Positions 35,312-44,726 of a DNA stretch of 64,000 nucleotides are shown one piece after another. The translations under genes and the position numbers were made by a program. Location of the stretch: NCBI RefSeq assembly GCF_000621705.1, contig NZ_JHXO01000005.1, positions 248,001 to 312,000 of the forward strand. Reading direction: 5' to 3'. The stretch is from Prolixibacter bellariivorans ATCC BAA-1284. GTDB taxonomy: Bacteria > Bacteroidota > Bacteroidia > Bacteroidales > Prolixibacteraceae. The notes below the pieces were generated by a model. It had not been told where the DNA came from, ran no database searches, and saw only the letters and a program-made list of their open reading frames with translations. Each line of letters begins with the position of its first letter. Within the stretch, counting starts at the first letter, position 1.

Positions 35312-35767
35312 TTATTTCTTCATCTCGTAGGCAAGTATTTTTTCCAAACGACGGGCATGACGCTCTTCTTCGGTAAAATCGGTCGCCAGCCAGAGCTTGA
35401 TGACTTCTTTAATCTCGTCCATGGTCAGGAAGCGGGCACCCAGCGAAAGTACGTTGGCATTGTTGTGCACGCGCGACAGGGTAATGATGTCTTTCGGTCC
35501 ACCGTAATAAAGCGCTGCCCGCACGCCTTTTACTTTGTTGGCAGCCAGAGCCTCGCCCTGACCGGACCCCCCCAGTACAATGGCTTTGTTCTCCAACGGC
35601 TTTTCAGCTACTTTCTCGGCTGCGGGGATAATGAAATCAGGATAATCATCCTGTGCGTCATAGGTGTGTGGACCCACATCTTCAAAATCAAGGTTCATCT
35701 CTTTCAGGAACTCACCGATTTGATTTTTCAGTTCGTATCCCGCGTGGTCAGATGCCAGGTAAATCAT
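35312..35767 (-). CDS. rpiB: Ribose 5-phosphate isomerase B
   Basis: RpiB interconverts ribose 5-phosphate and ribulose 5-phosphate in the pentose phosphate pathway. The 151-residue protein has YLASDHAGYELKNQIG, DYPDFIIPAAEKV, the phosphate loop GGSGQGEALAANKVKGVRA and HNNANVLSLGAR. The enterobacterial catalytic Cys is absent; the Glu in GSGQGE occupies the place used by mycobacterial RpiB, so it should be the Glu-type enzyme. It lies immediately right of the cassette cluster. Confidence 0.94.
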   Translation of the reverse strand: MIYLASDHAGYELKNQIGEFLKEMNLDFEDVGPHTYDAQDDYPDFIIPAAEKVAEKPLENKAIVLGGSGQGEALAANKVKGVRAALYYGGPKDIITLSRVHNNANVLSLGARFLTMDEIKEVIKLWLATDFTEEERHARRLEKILAYEMKK

Positions 35768-35890
35768 GTGTGTTTGTTTTTAATTTTTAGCTGAGCAAAT
35801 TTAGGAAATTTTTCAAGTAAGCGTTGTTGTGCCCTGTAGGTACCGCCATTCATCGCGATAGTTTTAGATAAATATAACCTGTAACACAAT

Positions 35891-36826
35891 TTAGCTTGCC
35901 GACTCGTTTAATTTTTCAACCACGTATTTGACGGCATCTTCGGGTTGGGTCGGCGTAAAATCGAAGCGCTCTTCAAACTTACTACTGTCGAAAACATAGT
36001 CGCGATCGTTTTGGTAGTTCATCTCTTTCAGCTCCCGCATGATGGGAACGAACAGGCCGATGATGCCCAACATCCAGTTGGGAACGACCGTGAATTTTGG
36101 CTCCACATTCATCGCTTTGGCAAAAAGTGTAATCCAGTCTTTTCCGGTTAACCGGGAATGGTCGGTGGGCAAATGCCAGACCTGGTTCCATACATCGGGA
36201 GTGTTTCCTAACATCGCAGTCGCTTTGGCTGCATCGGGAACAAATGTGTACTGATGCACTTTGTTGGCGTTGGCAAGCCATTGAGCCTTTTTCCCTTTGG
36301 CCAGGTTTTTATAGACCATCTCTACGGGAACACTGTTGGTTAACCCAAGGAAATCGGCCGAGCGGGCAATGAGAGCGGTGAGTTCCCCGGAAGCCGTTTC
36401 TTCCTGCAACGTCTGTGCAATTTGGCGGCGTATCTCGCCTTTTTTACTGGTTGGCCGAATAGAGGTTTCTTCAGTCATGTAGCCCAACGAATCGCGGTCG
36501 TACATGTAAACATTGTCGAAGAAAACCAGTTTGGCGTTGTGTTTCTTACAGGCGGCAATCACGTCGTTCATTACCTGTGGCCATACTTTACGCCACACTT
36601 TGATGTCGTATGGAAATCCTACCACCAGGTAAACAACTTCGGAGCCTTTCACGGCCTCATCAATGCTTTCGGCGTTCGTCAAATCAGCCGGGAAGAGTTC
36701 GTCTCCGGCATTTACCTTAACAGGATTTCGGCTTACCAACCGGATTTTGTCGGTATATGCCAATAATTCTTTAGCGAGGTCAATGCCAATGGCACCGCCT
36801 GCTCCTAAAATGGTTTGCATGGTCAT
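35891..36826 (-). CDS. NAD(P)-binding epimerase/NmrA-like protein
   Basis: A 311-residue atypical/extended SDR. The Rossmann loop is ILGAGGAIGIDLAKEL near residue 6, and LVFFDNVYMYDRDSLGYM carries the YxxD region in place of the usual YxxxK. Residues QYTFVPDAAKATAML resemble NmrA-type binding. It may bind NAD(P) without oxidoreductase activity. It is isolated from neighbours by 110 bp on each side. Confidence 0.8.
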   Translation of the reverse strand: MTMQTILGAGGAIGIDLAKELLAYTDKIRLVSRNPVKVNAGDELFPADLTNAESIDEAVKGSEVVYLVVGFPYDIKVWRKVWPQVMNDVIAACKKHNAKLVFFDNVYMYDRDSLGYMTEETSIRPTSKKGEIRRQIAQTLQEETASGELTALIARSADFLGLTNSVPVEMVYKNLAKGKKAQWLANANKVHQYTFVPDAAKATAMLGNTPDVWNQVWHLPTDHSRLTGKDWITLFAKAMNVEPKFTVVPNWMLGIIGLFVPIMRELKEMNYQNDRDYVFDSSKFEERFDFTPTQPEDAVKYVVEKLNESAS

Positions 36827-36938
36827 TCGTTATTAGGTTACATTCTGTCATTCAGTCTCAAGCTATGATGCTTTCCGGTTAAAACCGAAAAATAAAAAAT
36901 ATGTTCAGTGCTATCTTTCGATACGAATTCTGTTTGGT

Positions 36939-37565
36939 TTATGATTCAAGCAATTTCTGAAACTTCGTCAGAAACAGCCCAACATGGTATCCGTCCATCA
37001 ATCCATGGTGAACTGTGACGGAAACCGGCATCATGAGTTTTCCTTCTTTTTCCTGGTATTGTCCGAACGAAATTTTTGGAACGGAATCCTTCCGGGCATT
37101 ATGCCGTGCATGCGTTAATGCAGTAAAGTTGATCCAAGGTATCGATGAGTAATGAATGACATCGGTACGACTGGTTTTTTCGTCAAAGCAAAGTCCTTCC
37201 AGTTGTTGAACCCGTTCGATTTCGGGTAAGGCTTCTGCAACAAAGGCCTTAATATCTTCCCGGTAGGGCATGAACGTGAAACCAAATGTGTGGTCTTCGC
37301 GGGCGACGGTTGAGGATGCATGGATTTCGTCAAGCACAACCACTTCATTGTCGATGATACGATAGCGAAAAGGTTCCACCTGATTGGCTGCCAGAAGCGA
37401 TTGATAGAGATACCAAATAAAGAAAGGAATGTCTTGTTCCTTCGCTTTTCGGTATGCTACGGTGCAATCAACTTCAGCAACGATACTAAAGAAAGGTTCG
37501 TCAAACTGGCTGAAGAAAGCGAAATGTTCGCGCCGATTCCAGCTATTCAAATCAATTTTTTTCAT
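36939..37565 (-). CDS. CatA-like chloramphenicol acetyltransferase family protein
   Basis: A 208-residue CAT-fold acetyltransferase. The catalytic His lies in SVTVHHGLMDGYHVGLFL (HHxxxDG). SLLAANQVEPFRYRI and FGFTFMPYREDIKAF are the other conserved blocks. A longer frame up to 37691 would add 42 residues of unrelated composition; the start at 37565 (MKKIDLNSWNRREHF) fits the family. It overlaps the HAD gene end by 14 bp. Many Bacteroidota carry such chromosomal members; chloramphenicol resistance is not implied. Confidence 0.85.
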   Translation of the reverse strand: MKKIDLNSWNRREHFAFFSQFDEPFFSIVAEVDCTVAYRKAKEQDIPFFIWYLYQSLLAANQVEPFRYRIIDNEVVVLDEIHASSTVAREDHTFGFTFMPYREDIKAFVAEALPEIERVQQLEGLCFDEKTSRTDVIHYSSIPWINFTALTHARHNARKDSVPKISFGQYQEKEGKLMMPVSVTVHHGLMDGYHVGLFLTKFQKLLES

Positions 37566-38256
37566 GAAGCAAAAGTTCGGGAATTTCACTGAGTTTTTTG
37601 ACTTCGCGGTAGCGTGAATTATCGAGGTTATGTTGATTGACCTGTTCGTGTTGCCAGGTGGTGTGATAGGGTACGTGGATGCCGAATCCACCGAGTTCTA
37701 TTACCGGAATGATATCGGAAGGCAGCGAATTGCCTACCATGAGAAATTCTTCCGGTGCAATATCGAGATGATGGAGCAGCTTTTCATAGTCACTTTCCTT
37801 TTTGTTGCTCATAATCTCGATGTGATGAAAAAACGGGTTTAAGCCGGATTTGAGCAGTTTTCGTTCCTGATCAAGCAAATCTCCTTTGGTGGCCAATACG
37901 AGTTTGTATCGGTTTTGAAGAACGGCAAGAACCGACTGAACGCCGTCGAGCAAGTCAATGGGCTTTTCGAGCAACGCTTTTCCTAAGCTAATGATTTGCT
38001 GCAAAACAGATGGTTCCACACGGTTTTCCGATATTTTCAACGCTGTTTCCATCATCGAAAGCATAAAACCTTTGGCTCCGTAACCGTAAAGCGGGAGGTT
38101 TGCCATTTCGGTTTGGAAAAGGATTTTCTTAATCTCTTCTTCCGGAAGGTAAGCCGTTAGTAAGTTGCAGAATTGTGTTTCTGTTTCCTGGTAATACGGT
38201 TCATTTACCCAAAGGGTGTCGTCACCGTCGAAAGCAATAACTTTGATGTTTTTCAT
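37552..38256 (-). CDS. HAD-superfamily hydrolase
   Basis: A 234-residue HAD phosphatase. Motif I is IAFDGDDTLWVNEPYY with the nucleophile and acid Asp, motif II is LVLATKGD, motif III is Lys in KKESDYEKL, and motif IV is FLMVGNSLPSDIIPV. The cap is helical (C1 type). The substrate is unknown. Its 3' end overlaps the start of the CatA-like gene, suggesting translational coupling. Confidence 0.9.
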   Translation of the reverse strand: MKNIKVIAFDGDDTLWVNEPYYQETETQFCNLLTAYLPEEEIKKILFQTEMANLPLYGYGAKGFMLSMMETALKISENRVEPSVLQQIISLGKALLEKPIDLLDGVQSVLAVLQNRYKLVLATKGDLLDQERKLLKSGLNPFFHHIEIMSNKKESDYEKLLHHLDIAPEEFLMVGNSLPSDIIPVIELGGFGIHVPYHTTWQHEQVNQHNLDNSRYREVKKLSEIPELLLHEKN

Positions 38257-38317
38257 TTCTAAGCGTCATTCCTGCCGGGATTTTAATAGAAGTCCCGCGG
38301 TTTCCATTTATACCGTT

Positions 38318-39283
38318 TTACTCGGTTTTTGTTTGATAATCGTCTGCTGAAAATGGCATTTGGTAAATCCGGCTCAGACCGTTTTCGAATTGATAAAACT
38401 CGTCTTCAAGCGCTTCCAGTGTTTGTGGTCGGTCGAAATATTTCCGGATATTGCTGCTTTCGCTGGTAAAGTAAAAGGTTTGTGTATTGCCATCGACAAA
38501 CGGGCAGTAATCGAGCTGTTCACTGTTAATCTCCGGCCCCATGTTTTTCGCCGGTTGCCATTTTCCGTCGCTTCCGCGGAAAGCGATATAGAGATCGCCG
38601 CCTCCGTTGTCATCTTTTCGCCCGAAAGATGAAAAAATCAGGTATGATTCATCGGGCGCAATGAAAGCGTTGAATTCATATCCGTCGGTATTTATTTCGG
38701 ATGGAAGAGCGACCGGTTGAGAAAATCCTTTTTTGCTGTACCGACTAACGAAAATGTCTTCCTTTTTGCTGTCTTTATTCGGCGTGGTCGTGAAATATAC
38801 ATCACCATTGTTGGTTACAGAAGGATAGAACTCGTTTCCAACGGAGTTGAGTGGCGCTCCGGGATTGATTGGTGCCGACCATTTGGCATCCGGACTTTTC
38901 CGCTCAACGTACCAAATGTCCCAGTCTTTTGGCTGGTTGATGGTATCGTTTACCGGACGTTGTGATGCAAAAAAGAGCCGCAAGCCATCAGGTGAGAAGG
39001 CGGGCTCCAAATCGTTATACTGACCCGAGAACGGCGCAACTTCGGGATCGCTCCAATCATCTCCATCTTTTTGTATGACGACAATGGCGTAAAATTCCTT
39101 CCGGAAGGACGAAACTGAAAAGTAAATCTGGGAGCCATCGGGTGATATGGCTATGTCGCGGACATTTGGAAAACGTTCCATTAATTCGGGCAGGCAAGGC
39201 ACGATTTCACTTGATGTGTTCTGGGAATGCCCCGGAACATAAGTGCCGGTCAGCAGGAATAGGGCAAGAAGCAGTTTTTTCAT
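38318..39283 (-). CDS. Secreted PD40/TolB-type beta-propeller protein
   Basis: A 321-residue protein with a signal peptide (MKKLLLALFLLTGTYVPGHSQ). PD40 repeats are seen: RDIAISPDGSQIYFS, EPAFSPDGLRLFFAS, YPSVTNNGDVYFTT, NAFIAPDESYLIFSS and YCPFVDGNTQTFYFTS. The fold is a periplasmic beta-propeller; the binding partner is unknown. Confidence 0.85.
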   Translation of the reverse strand: MKKLLLALFLLTGTYVPGHSQNTSSEIVPCLPELMERFPNVRDIAISPDGSQIYFSVSSFRKEFYAIVVIQKDGDDWSDPEVAPFSGQYNDLEPAFSPDGLRLFFASQRPVNDTINQPKDWDIWYVERKSPDAKWSAPINPGAPLNSVGNEFYPSVTNNGDVYFTTTPNKDSKKEDIFVSRYSKKGFSQPVALPSEINTDGYEFNAFIAPDESYLIFSSFGRKDDNGGGDLYIAFRGSDGKWQPAKNMGPEINSEQLDYCPFVDGNTQTFYFTSESSNIRKYFDRPQTLEALEDEFYQFENGLSRIYQMPFSADDYQTKTE

Positions 39284-39718
39284 GGGTTATCGTGTTTAGT
39301 CATTCTGGTTCAGGTGTAAAGATGGTCTGTCATGTCATCAGGTTTTACTACTTAAAATACCCGATGGTACGATTTTGTAATGACTTTAGGTTAATTAACT
39401 TTATGCCATCGTAAAGATAATGCATCCCAAGACCATTTTTCCGGATTTGAACCGGATTTCTTTTGGGGATGAGACGGACGACTTTTTATCTTTAGTTGTC
39501 TGTTCGAGTCTGACGAAAGCTGCCAACAACCTGATGTCCTTCTTGTCGGGACTTTAAGCCTGACCTCTTTGCCTGTTCGACTGAACCGTTAACTTCGGTT
39601 ATGTGTTGAGTGTTTAGCTTAAGTTGAAAATAGATAAAACGTTGCAGCGCATGCAAATTAAGCTGATTCATTGTTTGTGTGCATTTTGCAGTGGACCTAC
39701 TAAAATTAAATTGTTATT
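39284..39718. other. Gene-free stretch between divergent genes
   Basis: About 435 bp without a convincing gene, RNA or repeat. It should hold the promoters of the PD40 protein (minus) and the aldo/keto reductase (plus), but no TTTG/TAnnTTTG pair stands out. Confidence 0.4.
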
Positions 39719-40660
39719 ATGTTCATACGAAGAATCCATAACACGGACCTGAGTGTTACTGCCGTTGGGCTGGGAACATGGGCGATGGGAAATGATTTTT
39801 TCGGCCATGTAGATGACAGTGAATCGATTTATGCGCTTCGGGCCGGAATCGATGCCGGGATAAATCTGATTGATACAGCTCCGGCATATGGAGCCGGCCA
39901 TGCTGAGGAGGTGGTTGGAAAAGCTATTAAAGGCTACCGCGATCAAGTGGTGGTGGCGACCAAGTGCGGAATTGTGCGTACCAAAGATGATTTCATCAAG
40001 AACCTGAAGCCGGAATCGGTGATGAAAGAGATTGATGATTCCCTCCGTCGCCTGAATACCGACTACATCGACCTGTATCAGTTGCACTGGCCCGATCCCA
40101 ACACCCCGATTGAGGAAACGCTGGAGGCGATTGAGAAAATCAAGAAAGCGGGCAAATTTCGATATCTGGGCGTTTCCAATTTCACTCCGGAGCAGATGGA
40201 TGAGGTAAGGAAAATTACCCCGCTTGTTAGTTTGCAGCCTCAGTATTCCATGCTCGAGCGAAGCATCGAGAAGAACGTTGTATCGTATTGCCAGGAAAAT
40301 GGTTTGGGAATTATTTCGTACGGAACATTAGCCGGAGGTTTGCTGACCGGAAAGTTTAAGCAGATTCCTGCGTTTAAAGAAGGTGATTTCCGGGATAAGT
40401 TCTATGACTATTACCATGAACCAGAGTGGTCGAAGGTGCAAGAGGTTATTAAAGTGCTGAAATCCGTAGCCCGTGATCATAATAAGACAGTTGCACAGGT
40501 GGCAATTAACTGGACATTCAGTCAGTTGGGAGTTACTTCTGTTTTGGTGGGAGCGAAGAGCGATAAGCAAGCTCGCGAGAATGCAGAAGCCTGCAGCTTT
40601 ACACTTACCCTTGATGACTTGCAAAAGATCAACAAAGCCATCCGGGAAAATCTTGATTAA
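39719..40660 (+). CDS. Aldo/keto reductase
   Basis: A 313-residue NADPH-dependent TIM-barrel reductase. The catalytic tetrad is visible: Asp and Tyr in NLIDTAPAYGAGHAEE, Lys in VVVATKCG, and His in YQLHWPDP. The C-terminal cofactor segment is SVLVGAKSDKQARENA. The substrate cannot be told. A strong intrinsic terminator follows 20 bp after the stop. Confidence 0.93.
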   Translation: MFIRRIHNTDLSVTAVGLGTWAMGNDFFGHVDDSESIYALRAGIDAGINLIDTAPAYGAGHAEEVVGKAIKGYRDQVVVATKCGIVRTKDDFIKNLKPESVMKEIDDSLRRLNTDYIDLYQLHWPDPNTPIEETLEAIEKIKKAGKFRYLGVSNFTPEQMDEVRKITPLVSLQPQYSMLERSIEKNVVSYCQENGLGIISYGTLAGGLLTGKFKQIPAFKEGDFRDKFYDYYHEPEWSKVQEVIKVLKSVARDHNKTVAQVAINWTFSQLGVTSVLVGAKSDKQARENAEACSFTLTLDDLQKINKAIRENLD

Positions 40661-40681
40661 GAACACATATCATACAAACGA

Positions 40682-40712
40682 AAAAAGCGCCCTGCTCAGG
40701 GGCGCTTTTTTT
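40682..40712 (+). terminator. Intrinsic terminator of the aldo/keto reductase gene
   Basis: AAAGCGCCCTGCTCAGGGGCGC forms a GC-rich hairpin (GCGCCC with GGGGCGC) followed by TTTTTTT. Confidence 0.88.
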
Positions 40713-40899
40713 GCACTTCAAATGTAAATTAACAGTCAATCAAAAAGTGAAAAAAATCGAGTTGTCTAAAACTCTTTCCTTGTTATTTCCTAATCCATGA
40801 AAATCTAAAATCTTCTCTTCAATCATTTGGAGAAAAGGCGTTCCCCGGTAAGAGATACTCAGGGAAATACCTTGAACTACCAATCGATTTACCTAAAAT

Positions 40900-43359
40900 T
40901 TAATTCGGTTTAATTTCTTTAACCGGAGCTGCTGGTGCTAAAGCTTTCGTCACTTTTTTCACCATCAGCGTCTTATCAAGACTGAACGTATCGTCTAAGC
41001 GGATGTTCCGTGACGAGGCACCAATCTCAACTTTATAGGTTCCTGCGTCAGCAATCCATTCCGATGAATCGGTGTGGAACGATGCCAGACTCCGTGGGCT
41101 GAGTTTGAACGTAAGTGTTTGCGATTCTCCCGGTTTCAGCGATCTCGTTTTACCGAAATCCTTCAGCTCTTTCACTGGTTTTGCAATGGTGCCTTTAGGG
41201 GCGCTCAGGTAAAGCTGAACAGCTTCTTGTCCGGCTACTTTCCCGGTGTTTTTTACATCCACGGTAACAGTCAGCTGTCCGTCAAATTTATCGGAACTTA
41301 GTTTCAGGTTACTGTATTCGAATGTGGTGTAGGATAGTCCGTAACCGAATTCATAAGCCGGTTTCACGTTAAATGCATCATAATACCGATAACCTACATA
41401 AATACCATCGTGATAGGTTACTTCCCACGGCACGCGGCGCATGAAGGAGAAACCCGAACCATCAGCTTTGTTATCCGCTGGCTTGTCACTTTTTATGGCG
41501 TGGCCAGGGAAATTGTCGGAAGAAGGCACATCAGCGTATTTCATTGGGAAAGTAACGGCAAGTTTTCCGGACGGATTGGCTTTACCGCTCAATACATCAG
41601 CAATGGAGTTGCCTGATTCCTGTCCGGGTTGCCATGCTAGCAAAATAGCATCCGGAATGTCGCGCCAGCTGGCTGTTTCGATTACGCCACCAATATTCAG
41701 AATAACGATGGCTTTTTTGCCGGCAGCATGATAAGCGTCGGTTACGTTTTTAATCATCGTTTTTTCGGTGTTTGTCAACTCAAAATCACCGGGACCAGCA
41801 GAGCGGTCACTACCTTCACCGGAATTACGGCCAATGGTTATCAGTGCCACATCCGTTTTGGCGGCCATGTCTTTGGCTAGCTCGGGTGTTACATTCATTT
41901 CTGCAACCGGCATCTTGACGCCCATCATGGCAGCCAGGATGTTCTTCGGTTTTGGCTGATGAGCTCTTTCATCCTTGATATAAGATTCGTAAGTACCTTT
42001 CAAGGACGCATCGGTGATATAGCCGTCGTTTTTAAGGCCATCGGTCAGTGAAATGGTGTAAGCTTCGTTTACATCACCACTTCCGGTTCCGCCGGTAATC
42101 ATTTCGTAGGAAGTATTTCCAAATGCAGCTACATTTTTTACGTTTCCTGCGAAAGGAAGAGCTGAGTTATTGTTCTTCAACAATATCATTCCGTCGGTAG
42201 CAGCTTTCCGGGTGATGGCAGCGTGTGCTTTCAAATCAGGTTTGTCCGTATGATGAAAACCTTTGAAATCGGGTGTCATCATCAATACTTTCAGGATACG
42301 GGCGATGTTTCGATCCAGTACTTTTTCATCCAGCTTTCCGGATTTTACGGCATCAATAATTTCGTGAATCTGTTTCGGATTTCCAGGTTGAATCAGATCA
42401 TTGCCGGCTTCCATTTGTGCAATCACATCGCTTCCGCCAGTCCAGTCAGTCATAACATAACCTTTGAATCCCCAATCGTCGCGCAAAATTTTGGTCAGCA
42501 GGTCGCCACTCTCAGAAGTGTAGGTTCCATTGACTTTGTTGTAGGATGACATCACGGTCCATGGATTGGCTTCTTCTACAGCAATCCTGAATCCTTCGAG
42601 ATAAATTTCGCGAAGTGCCCGCTCACTGACAATGGTATTTACTGAAAGCCGGTTGGTTTCCTGGTTATTGGCTACAAAGTGCTTGATGGATGTCCCCACG
42701 CCTTCCGACTGAATACCTTTCACCATAGAGGCTGCCATTTGTCCGGTAACAAAAGGATCTTCCGAATAATATTCGAAGTTACGGCCGCAAAGCGGATTGC
42801 GCTGTATATTCATTCCCGGAGCCAGTAATACATCGGAGCCATATTCCAATACTTCGTTACCCATTGCTTCGCCTACTTTTGTCACCAGGTCTTTGTCCCA
42901 TGTTGAAGCCAGTAAGGTGGCAATAGGGAAAGCCGTACAGTAATAAGTTTGGTCGGTTCCTTTGCGTTTGGGCTGAATGCGCAAACCGGCAGGACCGTCA
43001 GTTAATACCATGGTTGAGATGTTGAATTCAGGGAACATAGCTGTATGTCCGGCAGCACCGGGAACAATTTTTTGCAGTTCGTCCAACATTTGATTGTAGG
43101 CTTTTCCCAGCGTTGTATCAGGGGCCTGGAAGAAAGGAGAATTTTCTCCTCCTCCGGGTAATTTTGCTTTGATGGAATCGGGAATTTCGAAATGCATTCC
43201 GGTACCGATCACCAGCTCGGCTTTTTGTTGTAGCGTCATTGCCGAAATAACTTTCGAGATGGGCTCTTCACCCAGCTTCGGTTCCTGAGCATTCACCCAA
43301 TGGGATGAGAGCATCAACAAGAGTGCTCCAAGCAGCAAATGTTTGTGAAAATGTTTCAT
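40900..43359 (-). CDS. Secreted GH3 family beta-glucosidase
   Basis: An 819-residue family 3 glycoside hydrolase with a signal peptide (MKHFHKHLLLGALLLMLSS). The TIM-barrel domain carries the nucleophile Asp in YVMTDWTGGSDVIAQMEAG, and the (alpha/beta)6 sandwich domain follows (VALITIGRNSGEGSDRSAG). A C-terminal FnIII-like domain ends the protein (LTVTVDVKNTGKVAGQEA). The substrate is probably a beta-linked glucoside or xyloside; the aglycone preference is not readable. A NUDIX-type regulator is encoded divergently, with a palindrome in between, so sugar control is likely. Confidence 0.9.
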   Translation of the reverse strand: MKHFHKHLLLGALLLMLSSHWVNAQEPKLGEEPISKVISAMTLQQKAELVIGTGMHFEIPDSIKAKLPGGGENSPFFQAPDTTLGKAYNQMLDELQKIVPGAAGHTAMFPEFNISTMVLTDGPAGLRIQPKRKGTDQTYYCTAFPIATLLASTWDKDLVTKVGEAMGNEVLEYGSDVLLAPGMNIQRNPLCGRNFEYYSEDPFVTGQMAASMVKGIQSEGVGTSIKHFVANNQETNRLSVNTIVSERALREIYLEGFRIAVEEANPWTVMSSYNKVNGTYTSESGDLLTKILRDDWGFKGYVMTDWTGGSDVIAQMEAGNDLIQPGNPKQIHEIIDAVKSGKLDEKVLDRNIARILKVLMMTPDFKGFHHTDKPDLKAHAAITRKAATDGMILLKNNNSALPFAGNVKNVAAFGNTSYEMITGGTGSGDVNEAYTISLTDGLKNDGYITDASLKGTYESYIKDERAHQPKPKNILAAMMGVKMPVAEMNVTPELAKDMAAKTDVALITIGRNSGEGSDRSAGPGDFELTNTEKTMIKNVTDAYHAAGKKAIVILNIGGVIETASWRDIPDAILLAWQPGQESGNSIADVLSGKANPSGKLAVTFPMKYADVPSSDNFPGHAIKSDKPADNKADGSGFSFMRRVPWEVTYHDGIYVGYRYYDAFNVKPAYEFGYGLSYTTFEYSNLKLSSDKFDGQLTVTVDVKNTGKVAGQEAVQLYLSAPKGTIAKPVKELKDFGKTRSLKPGESQTLTFKLSPRSLASFHTDSSEWIADAGTYKVEIGASSRNIRLDDTFSLDKTLMVKKVTKALAPAAPVKEIKPN

Positions 43360-43532
43360 AGGTTCTTAAGTTTTATCGTTTATTTACAGGTCTATCTTTA
43401 GCCGGTACAACACCTTTTAACTAGTTCGTGGTAAAGCATCACAGGTAAGGTTTGCTCTGCTCTGATATTAAATCAGCCTCTGCCAGATAATTTTAAGTAC
43501 TGTTTTTTCGTGGTCGCGAAAATGTTTACATT

Positions 43533-43561
43533 TATCAATGTGTTTTACTGACACAATGATA
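43533..43561. promoter_or_regulatory. 29-bp palindrome, candidate operator of the NUDIX-type regulator
   Basis: TATCAATGTGT (43533-43543) and ACACAATGATA (43551-43561) are complementary with one mismatch around a 7-base spacer. It lies in the divergent promoter region between the GH3 gene and the regulator. Confidence 0.55.
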
Positions 43562-43617
43562 TTTAATTTCATTCGAAACTGAAACAAAAAATTGATTTTA
43601 TTTGCAGTAAAATTTTC

Positions 43618-44394
43618 ATGATGGATCAAAAACAGGAAATGTATGAGTTTGTCAATCGAGGAGATGAGCACTATATGGCGCATATTTCAATCGATTCTGT
43701 CATTTTTGGTTTTCATGCCAACCAGCTTAAAGTTTTGCTGGTGAAAATCCGTCATGATGATCGGTGGGCGTTGCCCGGAGGTTTTGTCCGAAAGGAGGAG
43801 ACCATGGAGGAAGCTGCCGACCGTGTTTTGAGGGAACGCACAGGGCTAAATAATATATTTCTTCGGCAGTTTCATGTATTCAGTGATATCCATCGGTCCA
43901 ATACGGAGAAATTTCTGGAGTTGATGCGAAGCGAAGGAATCGAGGTAAAGAAGAATAACTGGTTAACGCAACGTTTCATCTCGGTGGGATTTTATGCGCT
44001 GGTAAATTATGAGGACGCAATTCCGTCAAGCAATTGGGATTCGGAAGTGTGTGAATGGTTCGACTTGCAAAATGTAGGAGAACTAATCCTCGATCACAAT
44101 AAAATTATTGAGTCGGCACTGGAAACCATGCGACGCCAATTGAATTTCCAACCCATCGGGTATAATCTGCTTCCGGAAAAATTTACGATGCCGGAGCTGC
44201 AAAGGTTGTATGAAACCATTCTGGGCAAAACGCTCGACCGAAGAAACTTTCAGCGGAAGATGCTGGGTTACGGAATTCTCGACAGATTGGAAGAGCGACG
44301 TAAAGGAGGTGCGCATAAGGCGCCGTATTTGTACAAATTCAATCTGGAACAATATCAAAAAGCCCTGAAGGAGGGCCTTCAGGGCGGTTGGTAA
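43618..44394 (+). CDS. NUDIX-domain transcriptional regulator (NrtR/AraR-like)
   Basis: A 258-residue protein with an N-terminal NUDIX domain (GGFVRKEETMEEAADRVL, then RERTGL) and a C-terminal winged helix (MPELQRLYETILGKTLDRRN, FQRKMLGYGILDRLEE). The NUDIX box departs from GX5EX7REUXEEXGU: RVL stands where RE is expected and RERTG where EEXG is expected, so hydrolysis is probably lost. In Bacteroidota such regulators (AraR) control sugar use, which fits the divergent GH3 gene. Two ATG codons follow each other; the first is used. Confidence 0.88.
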   Translation: MMDQKQEMYEFVNRGDEHYMAHISIDSVIFGFHANQLKVLLVKIRHDDRWALPGGFVRKEETMEEAADRVLRERTGLNNIFLRQFHVFSDIHRSNTEKFLELMRSEGIEVKKNNWLTQRFISVGFYALVNYEDAIPSSNWDSEVCEWFDLQNVGELILDHNKIIESALETMRRQLNFQPIGYNLLPEKFTMPELQRLYETILGKTLDRRNFQRKMLGYGILDRLEERRKGGAHKAPYLYKFNLEQYQKALKEGLQGGW

Positions 44395-44425
44395 ATTTAT
44401 CTTTTGCCAACAGTTGTCAGCAAAT

Positions 44426-44671
44426 TTATTTCTTGCGAATCAGGTAGATAACGTATCCGACAATGGCTCCGACACCTCCGGTAATCAGGATGTTCTGGCG
44501 CATTTTCGTAATTCCGGCCAGTTTGCGTCCAAACGACTCCAGCGCACCTGATGAACCGTGGAATATGGTGCTGATATCAACATATTCGCCTGAAATACGC
44601 CCGAAAATCAAATAACCCAGCACCAGGCCGATGATGGCAAAAATGATAATGGATGCGATAGGATTCTTCAT
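44426..44671 (-). CDS. Small membrane protein with two helices
   Basis: An 81-residue protein starting MKNPIASIIIFAIIGLVLGY, with a second hydrophobic helix near the C-terminus (ILITGGVGAIVGYVIYLI) and a short charged linker. A longer frame to 44767 adds residues of unlikely composition, so the ATG at 44671 is chosen. It sits just downstream of the LytTR regulator on the same strand and may be a target of it. No family is recognised. Confidence 0.65.
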   Translation of the reverse strand: MKNPIASIIIFAIIGLVLGYLIFGRISGEYVDISTIFHGSSGALESFGRKLAGITKMRQNILITGGVGAIVGYVIYLIRKK

Positions 44672-44726
44672 GATATGATTTTTTGTGGTGAATAATCTTC
44701 TCACGAAGATATCAGATTTTTCCTGC

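Noticed and set aside
36939..37565. Acquired chloramphenicol-resistance gene
   Set aside because: The protein is a CatA-like family member in an ordinary chromosomal setting with normal codon use; no mobile element surrounds it.
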